A stretch of 64,000 bases of DNA from Phyto melanocephala (taxonomy: Eukaryota; Arthropoda; Insecta; Diptera; Rhinophoridae): the NCBI GenBank assembly GCA_941918925.1, contig OW799235.1, positions 104,859,947-104,923,946 on the forward strand, read 5' to 3'. The position numbers were made by a program, and so were the translations under genes. The notes under the pieces are model-generated. The model searched no databases, was not told the DNA's origin, and saw only the letters and a list, made by a program, of their open reading frames with translations. Below are positions 34,400-46,966 of this stretch, piece by piece (position 1 is the stretch's first letter; each line of letters begins with the position of its first letter).

Positions 34400-35311
34400 T
34401 CGGGTGTCCCAACTAGAACGCAATTTTTAAATTTTAAATAAAACACAGATATTTAAAAAAAAAAAAATGTTAAACTTTATTGTATCGTGAAGTGGACAGA
34501 ATAAGGTTATGTATGGAACAATATATCGTGAAGATGGCCGCCGCGGCTTTGCTGGCACACACGCGATCTTTTAATGAAATTTTCAATGACCTTTTTGCAT
34601 AAATGCTGCGGTATTTCATTAATGCAGTGTCCAATTTCCTCTTTTAAGGCTTGAGTCGTCGTCGGCTTATTCGCGTAAACCATCGACTTCAAAAACCCCA
34701 AAAAAAATCTAAAGGTGTTAAATCACACGATCTAGGCGGCCAATTCTGGTCTCCAAAACGCGAAATAACACGACCAGGAAATGACTGATGCACCAATTGA
34801 ATTATTTCTCTGGCTCTATGACATGGGGCGCCATCTTGTTGAAACCACATGCCCTCCACATTCATTTCTTCAATTCTCGGCAAGAAAAAAACTGGTTATC
34901 ATTTCACGATACCGAACACCATTGACTGTTTGCGCTTGACCTGCCTCGTTTTCATAAAAAAAGGTCCAATGATTCCTCCAGCCTAAAAACCACACCACAC
35001 AGTGACACACTGAGGATGCATTTGCTTCTCGTGAATCACTCGAGGATTTTCCTCACCCCAAATGCGACAATTCTGCCTATTGACGAAGCCATCAAGATGG
35101 AATTGGGATGATCGCAATTTGCGAACTGTAGCCGCAAAACTTTCACCATTTTGGTAAAACAATTTCACAATGAGAATGCGTTGTTCATTCGTGTAGCGCT
35201 CCATTTTTACTAACCTCGTACCTTCTACTAGCAAACAATAACAATTGTTCGAATGTCAAACAATGACACTTCGAATGGCGTTAAAAATTGCGTTCTAGTT
35301 GGGACACCCGA
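34400..35311 (-). mobile_element. mariner element with perfect 31-bp TIRs, defective
   Basis: Terminal repeats of 31 bp, identical on both ends and beginning TCGGGTGTCCCAACTAGAAC, are flanked by TA (34398-34399, 35312-35313). The minus-strand transposase starts MERYTNEQRILIVKLFYQNG and runs to AATVRKLR. An in-frame internal deletion then joins it to QFHLDGFVNRQNCRIWGEEN, so the second DNA-binding helix and the region of the first catalytic aspartate are gone. A stop after VTVWCGF and frameshifts follow. Then come FQQDGAPCHRA, NWPPRSCDLTPLDFF and, in another frame, the tail SRVCQQSRGGHLHDILFHT. Between the QQD and PLD aspartates lie 41 residues, the spacing of the DD41D group. It is the best-preserved element of this type here. 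Confidence 0.92.
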
Positions 35312-35397
35312 TATAAGCAACTAATACTTATTTATGTTTTTAAATCTGTTTATAATATTTCTCATAGAACCATTCGTTTTCAACAAAATTAGTCACA

Positions 35398-35755
35398 CTT
35401 TTTCACTCGCAATTAGTCTAATTTACGTGCTTCAAGATGCAGAGTAGACGTATTTATTATATGGGTGATACTTTATATAATAATCTACCTAATGAACTTA
35501 AAACTATCAACAGAATTTCTCTATTCAAACTATAAACTTTTGTGTTTAACATTTGAAACTCTTCTGATGTAAACTTATTAATATTAACTTTAATTTTTTA
35601 TCTTTTTTTGTCTATTATATTCATTGAATATATTAATTAAATGTATGTATATACGTCAGTCCCTAAAAATGCCCCTAGGGTGATAAAGACAATAAAAACT
35701 ATTATATATATTAATGCAAATAAAAATAAAAATTAACTAAATAAAAACAAGGCTT
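35398..35755 (+). mobile_element. LINE 3' end (C-terminus and UTR)
   Basis: Around 35404-35535 the frames give SNLRASRCR, then RRIYYMGDTLYNNLPNELKT and INRISLFK. This resembles the common LINE ORF2 ending of the type FYxGxxLYNxLPxELK ... SxFKxxLK. A 3' UTR with CCCCTAGGGTGATAAAGACA and an A-rich tail of TAAAAATAAAA type follows to about 35755. It is a 5'-truncated copy on the strand opposite to the 7.7-9.1 kb LINE. Confidence 0.65.
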
Positions 35756-36499
35756 ATTTTTATGTAATGCTGGACGTACATAAAACAAATTCTATGTGGC
35801 GTATTTTCAAAATGTCACAATTTTTTTCAAAAATTTCAAACTAAATTATAGGTATTGTTTTTAATTTTGAAAAATTCTGACAATATATCTTGTGAATACG
35901 TTAAAAAATGTTATGTGTTTCGTTTTATTGCTGGCAACGCTTCATTGTGGTACTGACTGATACGTATGATAATTATATTATAATATAAATACAGTAAATA
36001 ATTATTACGTATACGCACCTGCATACAAAAAATATGAGTTTTATAAATGGAAGCAAAATCTTACGATTTTTTTTTTAAATTTAATCTTTTTCATACTTAT
36101 TTTTAATAATTTGTCTGCATGTGTCAAATTTTATGTTCTTGGTCTACAATCACCAATTCACAGTTTCAATTGGTTTAAAACGTTTTAAACTATACAAAAA
36201 GGAGAATAGAAGTTTTGAAGTTTTGTCAAAATTATTGAAATTTTAAAAAAATTATGACATATACAGGCGTATATACAACAAGTAAATGCATGTGTTTTTT
36301 AATTGCTGTGTTTATTGCCACGATTCATATACGTTGTAAATATGCCTTGCAAAGAAAAATAAAAAAATTAATTACATTTGAGAATAACACATTTTTATAA
36401 TGCATAAATAACTTCAAATTTCTTTTTACGGAGAGGTGATACTAAACAAATGTGTTCTAAAGGGTTTTGCCTATATATATACCCTTTGTGTCATGTATT
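35756..36499. other. no gene seen
   Basis: AT-rich spacer leading into a DINE-1-like copy. Confidence 0.5.
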
Positions 36500-37205
36500 T
36501 TTATACCCTTCACCTGTGGTGAACAAAGGCATATGTATATAGCTTTGTCATTCCGTTTGTAATTTCTACAATTTTCATTTCCGAATAGAGGAATCATTTA
36601 TGAATAGAGGAATCGATTAAGCCCTGACCGTCTGTCCGTCTGCCCATCTGCCCGCCTGTCCGTGTGTTGATTGAAATCAACTTTTAGAAAGAACTATATG
36701 TTCCTGAGACCTGTGTATGGCATCAATCTCTTGGAAATATCCGGGAACGAATCGCTATTGAAATTCAGCACAATCGACCTATGACTTTCGTTTTTTTCAC
36801 AACTATAACAACAACATACATATATACTGGTTAGAGTAAACGTGGCATCGAATCTCAGGTGAGCCAAAAAAAGATTTTTTTATTTTATATATTATTTATA
36901 TTCTTATTATTTTTTTTTTAGTTTTTCTAAAATTTTTTTTAAATTTTTTTTTAATTTTTTTTTTAATTTTTTTTTTTAATTTTTTAATTTTTTTTTTTTA
37001 ATATTTTTTTATTGTTGTTTTTTTTTTTTGTTTTTATACATTTTTTTTTTTAAACATTTATAATTCTGCAATGGGATGTTTTGTATATGTATGTACGTAT
37101 TTCATATGAGATGAATGGTGATACAAACAATTGTTATTGCATGACAACACGTTGTGAAAGGTGTATAAGATTCGGCACGGCCGAATATAGCACTTTTACT
37201 TGTTT
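36500..37205 (+). mobile_element. DINE-1-like element, AT-core subfamily, copy B
   Basis: Starts TTTATACCCTTCACCTGTGG, carries a degenerate GTCCGTCTGCCCATCTGCCC core near 36630, the GCATCGAATCTCAGGTGAGC block and a T-rich core (36900-37050). It ends with the hairpin ATTCGGC-ACG-GCCGAAT and CACTTTTACTTGTTTT. Oriented opposite to copy A and more diverged in the middle. Confidence 0.85.
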
Positions 37206-39289
37206 TGGTTTGCTATTGACACCCTTAAAAACTTTAACAAATTGTGCAGATTCTTTATGAAATATTTGAGTTTTTACATATGTATGTATCTTTCAAGAAT
37301 TATTACCCAGCAACCGCTATTTTATGCTGAAGTAAGTAACTGTTGTTTTCATGTATGTTTTATTTTTTATTTTGTAAAATTTAATTGAAATAGCTTGGAT
37401 GTTTTAAGAGAACTAAACGGTTTTGTGGTTTATTATTTAAATATTCTTCCAGACAAAAAAATTAAATGAACTTATATGTATGTATATATAAAAATCATGA
37501 AATAAAAATTATTTTCTCAAAAGATAAAAACAAAAAGTCAACAATTATATGATTGAAAAAAATTTTATTAAAAAGAAGTCATTGGTTTAAGCCATTAAAA
37601 AATATTTAACTTGTTTAAAAACGTAAAAAGTTATCTAGGGATGTATAACAGTGCATTTTATTATAAATAATTGACTTTTGTTTGATGGGAATTAATTCAG
37701 AATAAACAACTGCTATTTTGGCTTTGGCTGAGTAAATTGTAAAATCCCTAGTACAATGCAAAAGTTTTGTACACAAAAGGAAAACTACTTAAGATGACAA
37801 AAGCTGAAATTAAAAAACAGTACACCACTGCAATTCCAGGATTCAAAACTACCCACAGGAAAATTTAACTACATAATTAATTGAATGAGGGAAATTAAAA
37901 TGGCTTTTATAATTTATAAATAAATATCGCAAAAAGATTTTAAAGTTATCACCAATAATAATTATTTAATAGTTATTCGAAATTATACCATCAACAATAA
38001 TAGTTATAAAATTAACGGTAAATAGTAAAAGAAAACAAACCTAAAATATCAGAACAAATAAAACAAGCAAAATCATCATTCATAGTCAATCAGCTGTTAA
38101 ACTTTGAAATAGTAGAGGTAAATTTTATTTGTATATGATTTAGATATTTAAAATAATTTGTTATAATAATAATTAGTTATTCAGCCATCTGTAGCAGAAA
38201 GTTGTGTTTTTTGCTGATTTCAATAAATAAACTTCAAAAAACAACAAGTTTTTAACGCATGCAATTTTAAGGATTTTGCGAAATAATATTATAAATTTAT
38301 TTCAATCCGCAAATATTAAGCTAGAATAGTAATTTTAATTATTTCTGTTTAAAGATATTATATCTCAAGTGATATTTCAAAAAAATTTAATAATTTATTT
38401 ACAACAAGCTATGAAATTAATGAAAAATTCCCTAATTTACACCTTTAAGAACTTTAAGTTGGTTCTAATTTTCTTTTATCTGATAAAACAGGGTCTGTAT
38501 TAAAAAACGAGAAAAACAAAATAAATATTTTTAGATATTTTTTTATACTCCACAAAAATTTCGTAAATTTGAACAAACTTCTTATTGAAATAGGTGTGTT
38601 TTTTTAAGCAGTTACAAATAAAAACAATACACAAATTTAAAATTTTTTTTCCAAGTTTATTTAAAATATTGTAAGGTAGCTAATAAGATTGGCTTTGAAA
38701 AATTTCTTAAATTAATAAAGTTTTATTGCTCAGAAGCTGCTAAAAGTAAATTTGTTACAATGATATTTGTATTTATTATCATTATTATTATTTATTGTTA
38801 TTATCTTGCGAGAATATAGAGAAGTAAATAAAGAAAATCGTCCAGTATTATATTCCGCAGATATTTAACTTTTAAAAAAATATTTATATTTTATTGGAAT
38901 CCGTGATTAGTGTTTTCCTGATTTTTGGGTATATGACAACGCATTGTATGTCGTCTTTATTATCACAACAAAAATCTAAAATTAAACATTTCTATTAAAA
39001 TTCGTCAGAGGATTAAACATGTCAGATTTATTTTAATATGAGATCTAACAAAAAAAAAATGGCCCTCATAGAATAAAAATTTTTCCAAGCTTGCAAGTAC
39101 AAAATATTTTTCTAAAATTTACAAAACTTTTAAAATTTCTGAAAAAAATTGTTTGTTTGATTGCAGTTCTTTTGAGTTAATAAGAGGATTGCCTTCAAGA
39201 AACCATATAAAGCCAAGTTGTAGATTTTGTACTGGCAAATTATTGCTGGAATATATTTAGAGTAACTTTAGAAGCTTAATGCAATGTTA
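37206..39289. other. no gene seen
   Basis: About 2 kb of AT-rich spacer without supported structure. Confidence 0.5.
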
Positions 39290-41250
39290 TCTATATATAT
39301 AAAAGAGTAACGTGACTGACTGACTGATTCATCATCGCACAGCCCAAACGCAAAGAGCTAGAGACATGGAATTTAGACAATCGGCTGATCTTTCAATGTA
39401 TAGCTCCACTAAGATGGGATTCTTGGAAATTCGTACTATAAGGGGGTAAAAAAGGGTAAAAACGGGTAAAATCGGTAATCTTATATCAGCTAAACTAAAA
39501 ATGATTCAAATTAAATTGAAAAAGTATTGTAATTTGCACAAAAAATAAGCTGAGAGGTGTCTGGCCTTTTTTGAAATTTTCAACCCCTAAGGGGAAAAAC
39601 GGGTAAAAACTATAATTTGGTACTTTTTTGGTACCCTATGTAACTTCCAAACGCATTAAGCTAGGAAAAAAATTTAAACTGTATTAAGTAATCCGTAAAA
39701 AAATATTAATATTAGTTCGGCACTTTTTTCAAATTCATATGTATAAGGGGTAAAAGTTGTCCCATTTTTTGGTACTTTTTTTATAAGAAAATTTTCTTAT
39801 ATTATTCAATGGGACAAAATTTGACAATTATTCCTAATAGAATATGGACAACTTTTTAGGTGAAATTTTTGGAAACTTTTTTGGGGACAAAAAAGGTACC
39901 ACAAAGGGGGAAATACCAGAAAATATATGTAATTCCTAATTAGACGGCCAATTATCACAAAATTTTTAATTGGGATTTCACTAGACATAAAAAATTATGT
40001 AATTTAGAAAAAAATGAAACACATTTCATAACAGGGGAAAAAGGGGAAAAATCGGGAAAAGAGTTTGGTACTTTTTAAAACATAATTACTCTTATGCAAA
40101 AGAGAGTAGATTTACTGACTTAAAATCATGTCTATTAAAATATTTTTTTACATAGATATTTGAATATTTTAAACTTGCAATTTGTAACTTGGAGCAAAAA
40201 TTTACTTTTTCGCTTTTCTATGATACTTTTTGTATTTTCTCCGTTTATAAAGGTGGAATTGTAAAATAAAGGACTATTGATTCCAGGTAAAACTAAAAAT
40301 GTTATGGGTGACCAAAAAGGCACTTTTTTGAATTTTCATGGTACTTTTGATATATTTTACGTTTGCGAAGCTAGAATTTAAAAATTATAGGCTATTGATA
40401 CAAGGTGATACCGAAAATGTTATGGTCGACCAAAAAAGTACTTTTTTGAATTTGTATGGTACTTTTTGTATTTTCTACGTTTATGAAGGTAAGATTGTAC
40501 AATCAAGGACTATTTATTCCAGGTGAGACTAAAAATGTTATGGGCGACCAAAAAGGTACTTTTTGAATTTTTATGGTACTTTTTGTATTTTTAACCTTTG
40601 CGAAGAGGAAATTAGTGACTATTAATACAAGGTAAGGCTAAATATTTTATGGGCGATCAAAAAGGTACTTTTCTGAATTTTAATTGGAATTTTTGTATTT
40701 CCTACGTTTATAAAGCTTAAATAATGAAATAAAGGATTCTTGATTCAATTTGAAAATTAAAATTATATTGAAGACACAAAAAAGCCTCTTCGCATTTTTA
40801 TTGTACTCTTTGTATTTTTACGTTTGTAAACATAGATTCTCAAAATTAGTGTTTTTTGATCCGAAGTCTAAATCCTAATATTACGGACGACCAAAAATAC
40901 TTTTTCCCTTTTTTTTTATATATTTTTCATACATAGAATTCTGAATGTAGGTAATAATAAACCAATTGGAAGTTTTAGTGAAGGAAAAAATTGTACTTTT
41001 ATTATATTTAGGGTAATTTTTGCAAATTATGTATCTTAATTTTTAAAACTCAGTAGCATTGATCTTGCTTTTACTTAGGAAATGTATGCCCGTTATATCC
41101 CTACTCTACTTTTTATTTTTCTAAGTAAATTGAATCAGAAATACAAATTTTCATAAATTGAACCAAAAATATTTAATAATTATAAATAGAACTTAAGTAT
41201 TCAATAAATAGTAAGAACTGCGCTAACGAAGTAGCGGATTAAATGCTGCT
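39290..41250 (+). mobile_element. decayed non-autonomous Helitron, about 2 kb
   Basis: Starts TCTATATATATAAAAGAGTA followed by CGTGACTGACTGACTGATTC. Near the right end stands a hairpin CGCTA-ACGAAG-TAGCG (41221-41236), followed within 15 bases by a decayed terminus (AAATGCTGCT where a CTRRT end would be expected). The middle holds GGGTAAAA repeats and a 118-bp tandem array. No helicase or Rep piece is visible. Confidence 0.6.
40185..40880. repeat. 118-bp tandem repeats inside the Helitron
   Basis: The block GTTATGGGYGACCAAAAAGG starts at 40301, 40419 and 40537, with a weaker copy at about 40646. The periods are 118, 118 and 109 bp. Each unit continues with ACTTTTTTGAATTT-TATGGTACTTTTTGTATTTT-type sequence and a CTACGTTTATGAAG-type block. 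Outer units are diverged. Confidence 0.85.
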
Positions 41251-43053
41251 GTAATAGCTGTAAAAATACGATGTATTTATACCAAATCAAATAATGCCTT
41301 CTCTTCAGTGGTTTTCCTGTTCATAAAATATATTTGCAATTATATTTATTCATATATATACTTATATATATGTATTTGAATTTTTTTAAACATTTTTTTA
41401 AAATTTTCATAAAAAATTTTTCATTTTCTTAATTTTTGTTTTTTGTATATTTATTTGTTTGACAATAAAAATGTCACCTATAAACATAGTATAACAACAT
41501 TTTGTTGTCAATATGTTAATTGAAAAAAAATTCCGAAAAAACATGTATTGAACTAAAGATGACATGGTTTATTATACAAACTTGTTGATATTTTTTAAGT
41601 CTTACATTTGTTACAATAAATGAGACAACAACAATCATCAGCAGAGTGTTATATTCTATTTTATTTAAAACTGTTAAAGCTTTTAACTCAAAAACCAACA
41701 AATAACAAATCTAGCTTCCGCAGTATACTAAATACAATACACTGTTTTTGGTGTAAATAAATACAATATTTTGTAAACAACTTTAATGAGTATTCAAGAA
41801 ATTGCCACCGTGAAACTAATGTGGTCTAATTAATATTCCACACATACACATGTGTACTATATTGTGTAACTATTTCGAACAAATGCACAAACAAATACAG
41901 ATTATTTTGTAATATATTTTCCACTACCAAATAACAAATCATACTCGTACGATACTAACAAGTAGGCAACCCAGTGAATAAAACAATTGAGTTTTGAAGA
42001 GATTACTACAAAACATTTGTAGATGCTTTAGTATCCCATATTAGAGTGACACGAATTATGCAAATAAGTTTCAATGGTTCTTTTCAAAATTCAAAGGAAA
42101 ATCTAGAAATTGAAGTGTTTTAAACTTAAAAGCCTGATCAGTTTTTACACTACAAAAGGACTTGACATATATCTTTAGGAATAAGTAAAGCTACGCAAAG
42201 ATTAAAGGATGTTACCCAAAATTATATGTTTTAACCCTGCTGTTACGTAAAAAAATTGCAAGTCTAAGGTAAAGGATCTTTTTACTAGTTTTTATAAATT
42301 AAACAAAAATAAATAAAAAATAAATAAAAATAATAAAGAAAATAAATAAAATTAAAGTCTTGTTCTATTTATTTTTTTATTTATAAGCCTATTTGTGAAA
42401 ACTATTGATTGCTGTGTTAAAAAAATATCATAATTTAATTTCTAGTATCTTGGGTGTGATAGCACTAGAATAAAGCATTTTAAGTACGAAAACGAAGATG
42501 TTGCAGGAAACATTGTTATGCCGTATACAAATGCCATGTTATATTGTGTCTTTTTTTATTATTTAAAAATTAACGAGCAAAAATAATTGCAAATAGCAAC
42601 ATATAAGAAAGTCAAAGCTTGTGATTAAGATTTAGATATTTTGTTTAATGTTGGTTTTAGTAATTATGTCCGAGAATAATTTTCACATGATTTTAAATTA
42701 AACATTTCGCTTATGTCTGATATTTGTGCAACTTTTCAGTGAACTAGTTTTACATTGTTTTACAAAATGTTAATATTATTGTTAGTAGATCTCCTTAGAT
42801 GATGTCCTTTAGCCAATATATGCTAGAAAAAAATTATTTATGTATGATCTGAATTTAAGCTGGATTGCTATTACTTATACTTCAAAATTTGCTTTTAATG
42901 AAATTAATTTAATGGCTTTATATATTGTCCGTAAAAATAAAAATTCTTGGGTTAATAAGTGCTATTCACAAAACGACAGAAAATAAAAGCTAACAAAATT
43001 ATTGTATAGATTTTTAATTTTCGATGTGTTTATGACAATGCAATAATACACTG
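41251..43053. other. no gene seen
   Basis: AT-rich spacer including an AAATAAA-rich low-complexity tract at about 42300-42355. Confidence 0.5.
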
Positions 43054-43436
43054 GGCCAATTCAAAGTAGACTCTCATATTGTACTATGTCATATAATTCA
43101 TATTAATATGACTAGTGACTTTGAACACCTTTTGTTAACAAATTATGTATTTAATACAAGAAAGAAGACAAAAAGATGACGCTGTTAAAAATTGTATGTA
43201 TACAGGAAAGAAGAAAATAGAAAATATTCTCTCTGAGAGGTGAGAAGCGAAGAAATTCTCTCTGAGAGACAGTATGGTAACAGTATAACATAAACAATTT
43301 CTTATATATAGAAAACAAATGTGTGAAGTCATATTTTTTTTTTTTGTATGGAAATTACTCACAAAAATTTTATGCATGCATAAAATAATATGAAATAGTA
43401 CAAATATGACTGATATGCAACCACTTTGAATTGGCC
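43054..43436. mobile_element. short TIR element, 383 bp
   Basis: The left end GGCCAATTCAAAGTAG is matched by the inverted right end GGCCAATTCAAAGTGG. ACTG occurs at both junctions, directly at left and one base off at right, so a target duplication is possible but not clean. Inside, ATTCTCTCTGAGAG occurs twice (near 43228 and 43254), each itself partly self-complementary. No coding capacity. Confidence 0.6.
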
Positions 43437-46079
43437 TACTGTATTTGAACTGGCCTGTAAAATATTTGCAGAGTTCGAGTTAATTTTTGGCACAAGTAGA
43501 GCTTTGGTCTGAATGAATAACCAATTTTTCTGGTTCTGGTGTTTCTTCTAGTGATTTTGGAAAAATTTCATGTACTAAAATACGTGGAACCCGCAGCTGT
43601 CAAATGTGATAATAATAAGTACAACAAGTGAAGTAAATTTATATACATAAAACAATAAAAATAATTTGCACATCTTGTATTGGTAACAATATACTTTTTG
43701 TCTACTTATTCTGATACCTATTCATTTGAATAAAACTGTAATATTTTCTTTATTTTCCACATTGTAAAAAATACTACGTGACCTAACGTTTTAAGTCAGC
43801 ATGTTGAACCATTGCAAAACCAAAGCAATATGAAACTGAAAATTATAAAAATTCGTCTAAATCTAACAGGGTTAAATCCTAAGAAAATAAAAATACTTAA
43901 AAAATATTCGATTTATGTCACACAATTGCAAATATCTTGGTCATGGGTTTACATGCCTTTTAGAGATGCTCATGTTTACTTTAACTGTATGTATGTATAT
44001 GTAAAAATATATTATTATGGTAGTTTCATATATTACTCATGCATATGTAGATTCAAAATTTTGAATAGCAGTGTCGTTTGTAATTATTTATTTTAGTAAA
44101 ATATAATTTTAACACGTTCGTCATGTGCCATCCCATTCATTCTTTAATTATAGTGCAATTGTGTCTGTGCTTATGTTCAGCTCTTAATATGTTTCAAAAC
44201 GAACACAAATTATTTTGACAAAAAAAAAAAAGTTCGTAAAACAAATATTTCCTTAAAGAATTAACAAACGCAGCTAATGAGTGACAACAAGTATGCTCAA
44301 ATTAAATAGAAGAGGTAGCAGGAAATATCTATGGTTGTTTTACTCGTTTTTTTTTAGATTTGTATGAACAAGGATATGCAAATTAAAGTAAAGAGTTTTT
44401 GTGGCAAACGTTTAAACAAATTTCCACCAAAAAATTATTACGTTTTTGTTTTCATTAGTTTATGGAGAAAACGAAAACATTCTGAAAGGGCTTAATCATA
44501 TTCAGGACAACGAGTATTTACACGTTAATTTTTTTTTTTCAATTTTTTTTATATAATTTGAAAGAAGCTGTATACTAATAGACTTATTCAGAGGTTTGTA
44601 AGCCGTTACTGAAAAATAATATGTACTTGTCTTGTGGTATTATAAAAAAAGGAAAATGAAGCAAATTTTTGGCAAATAACTTTTTAAATTAATTTTTTTG
44701 AAGAAAAGATTTCTTAAAGAATGACTTCAAACGTTTACCATTTTGGAAACAAAGAACTATTTGAACTTATGAATTGGTCTTCTTTTGATACCAGATCAAT
44801 TGTAAAACCTATGCGCCAGCTACGAATTTGTGATTTTTGTTTCCAGGTTTGATACATTTATTATCCTGCTTTTTAGAAAACTCTTATAATTTGTGCCACA
44901 ATAGTTTTTAAGCTTTCTCTTAAGCCATAGGAAAACTAAATGAGAGAGAGCATAATAAGTCTCAAAAGGTACAGTCTTATAATTGTTTTTCTTTTTATTA
45001 TCAATTTAAATATACTGATTGTAAACATTTTGCTGATCTACTTGAATAGTGTAATAACTCGAAATTTGCCTTTTTAAAACTAGGTAATTAAAAAACCCCT
45101 TTAATAAAGTTTTTAAAGATGATTTGACACTGTCTTTTTAAATGACTAATACTTCCGGAGTTATAGCTATTTTCCCCTTTTAACGCCGGGCTTAAGATTA
45201 ATTTTATAATTGCCTTAAGTTTCGATATAAAGAACCTTGCTTGTAATAAATAAGTATTTTTATAGACAAATCAAATTTATACTTTCAATTGGCATTATAG
45301 TTTTAAACTCGCGACTCTGTTAAAGAAATTTAAAAAAAAAAACTTTCAAGGCCGTTTTACTACAAACCATGTTATTTGTGTTATAAATTTGAAATAAATA
45401 TATAATTTCAAAACGACGATTTTCAAGCGATATAATTCAGTGCCAATGAGATAAATGCAACCTTATTCCTCCTTCTATTAGATTATTTAAAAATAAGGAC
45501 CGGCTAATACTGACTGTATGTCGTAGCTATTCTATTTGACGTCTTTATTTTTTTGCTTATAATTCTGTGGTTTGTTATGCAGTCGGTAGAATTATTATTT
45601 TTTTCATCGTAGTTAGTTTTCGTGTGTATTTTTTTATTGCTTAAGAAATTAAAAATTTTAATTTGTTCGATATTTAACATCCTGCGGAGCCACGGCTCAT
45701 AGTGTGTTGCCCCAAACTATATAACCATAAAACGTTCTTGTTGACGTGAGAGGACGTTAAAATAAGGCAATGTGTGCCAAAAATATTTAGAAGAAATAAG
45801 TATCGTAAGATGCAAACAAAAACTGGTTCTAAAAAAAGGATAAAGTAAAAAGTGACGTATGGGATATATAATATTATTTTTTCGGAGCAGTAAAATTATA
45901 AAAAGCGTATTACGGTGGGTAAGATAAGAAATATGAGGGCTTAGGTCAATTGAATAAAAGTTTTTTTCATTAATATTACTTATGCTTTTTGTTGAGTATT
46001 TTTAAAACTAAAGTATTGCAAAACAGTTCCTTACGTAGATGCAAAGTTACTGCTTACAACCATAGTGTCATTTTTACTG
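43437..46079. other. no gene seen
   Basis: AT-rich spacer. A 94-codon open frame at 43812-44096 lacks any recognisable domain. Confidence 0.45.
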
Positions 46080-46085
46080 ACTCTA

Positions 46086-46960
46086 TCTATATATATAAAA
46101 GTGAAACTCTGTGTGTGTGTGTGTGTGTGTTAGCTATAGACTCCGAAACTGTAAAACCGATCGGGCTCAAACTTTGGTAAGTTGTTGTACACATACCAGG
46201 GAGTGTTTATGGGTGAAAAAAAGTGGGCGGAGCCACGCCCATAAAAAATTAGTTATCAGTTTTAGCTACTTGCACTTGACCGATTTTTCTGAAACTTTGC
46301 ACACATATCGAGCTGTCATGACTAAATAATTTCGTGATAAGAAAAGTGGGCGGAGCCACGCCCCTAAAAAAGTTTAAATTTTGAGGTACTTGCACTGGAC
46401 CGATTTTTCTGAAACTTTGCACACATATTGAGCTGTCATGGCTTTATAATTTCCTGATTGAAAAAGTGGGCGAGGCCACGCCCATAAAAAATTAGTTATC
46501 AGTTTTAGCTACTTGCACTGGACCGAATTTTCTGAAACTTTGCAAACATACTGAGCTGTCATGACTTTACACTTTTCTTATTAGAAAAGTGGGCAGTGCC
46601 ACGCCCATTCAAAAAAAAGGTATCATTTTGAGGTACTTGCACTGGACCGATTTTTCTGAAACTTCGCACACATATTGAGTTGTCATGACTATACAGTTTC
46701 GTATTTAGAAAAGTGGGCAGTGCCACGCCCATAAAAAAAGGTATCATTTTGAGGTACTTACACTGGACCGATTTTTCTGAAACTTTGCACACTTATTGAG
46801 CTGTCATGACTATACAGTTTCGTAATTAGAAAAGTGGGCAGTGCCACGCTCATAAAGAAAAAGTTATAGTTTTTAGCCTTGCACTTGATATTCGATTAAA
46901 ATTTAGAATGCGATTAAAATTCATGAAGGGGCGTTGCAACGCGCGCCGGGATTGGCTAGT
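46086..46960 (+). mobile_element. non-autonomous Helitron with minisatellite
   Basis: Starts TCTATATATATAAAAGTGAA and ends GCGCGCCGGGATTGGCTAGT, preceded by the palindrome GCGTTGCAACGC (46931-46942). These are Helitron-type ends closely resembling those of 21394-22220. A GT microsatellite (46111-46131) follows the head. The body is a six-unit 122-bp array. ACTCTA stands on both sides (46080-46085, 46961-46966). Confidence 0.75.
46200..46870. repeat. 122-bp tandem repeats (six units)
   Basis: The block GTGGGCGGAGCCACGCCC or close variants begins at 46223, 46346, 46466, 46589, 46713 and 46834, spacing 120-124 bp. Units also share CTTGCACTGGACCGATTTTT and CTGAAACTTTGCACACATAT. The period is not a multiple of three, so open frames across the array are artefacts. 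Confidence 0.95.
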
Positions 46961-46966
46961 ACTCTA

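Noticed and set aside
46111..46792. Repeated peptide motifs (FSETLHT..., KVSEKSVQC...) in frames on both strands
   Set aside because: They come from the 122-bp Helitron repeats, whose period is not a multiple of three.
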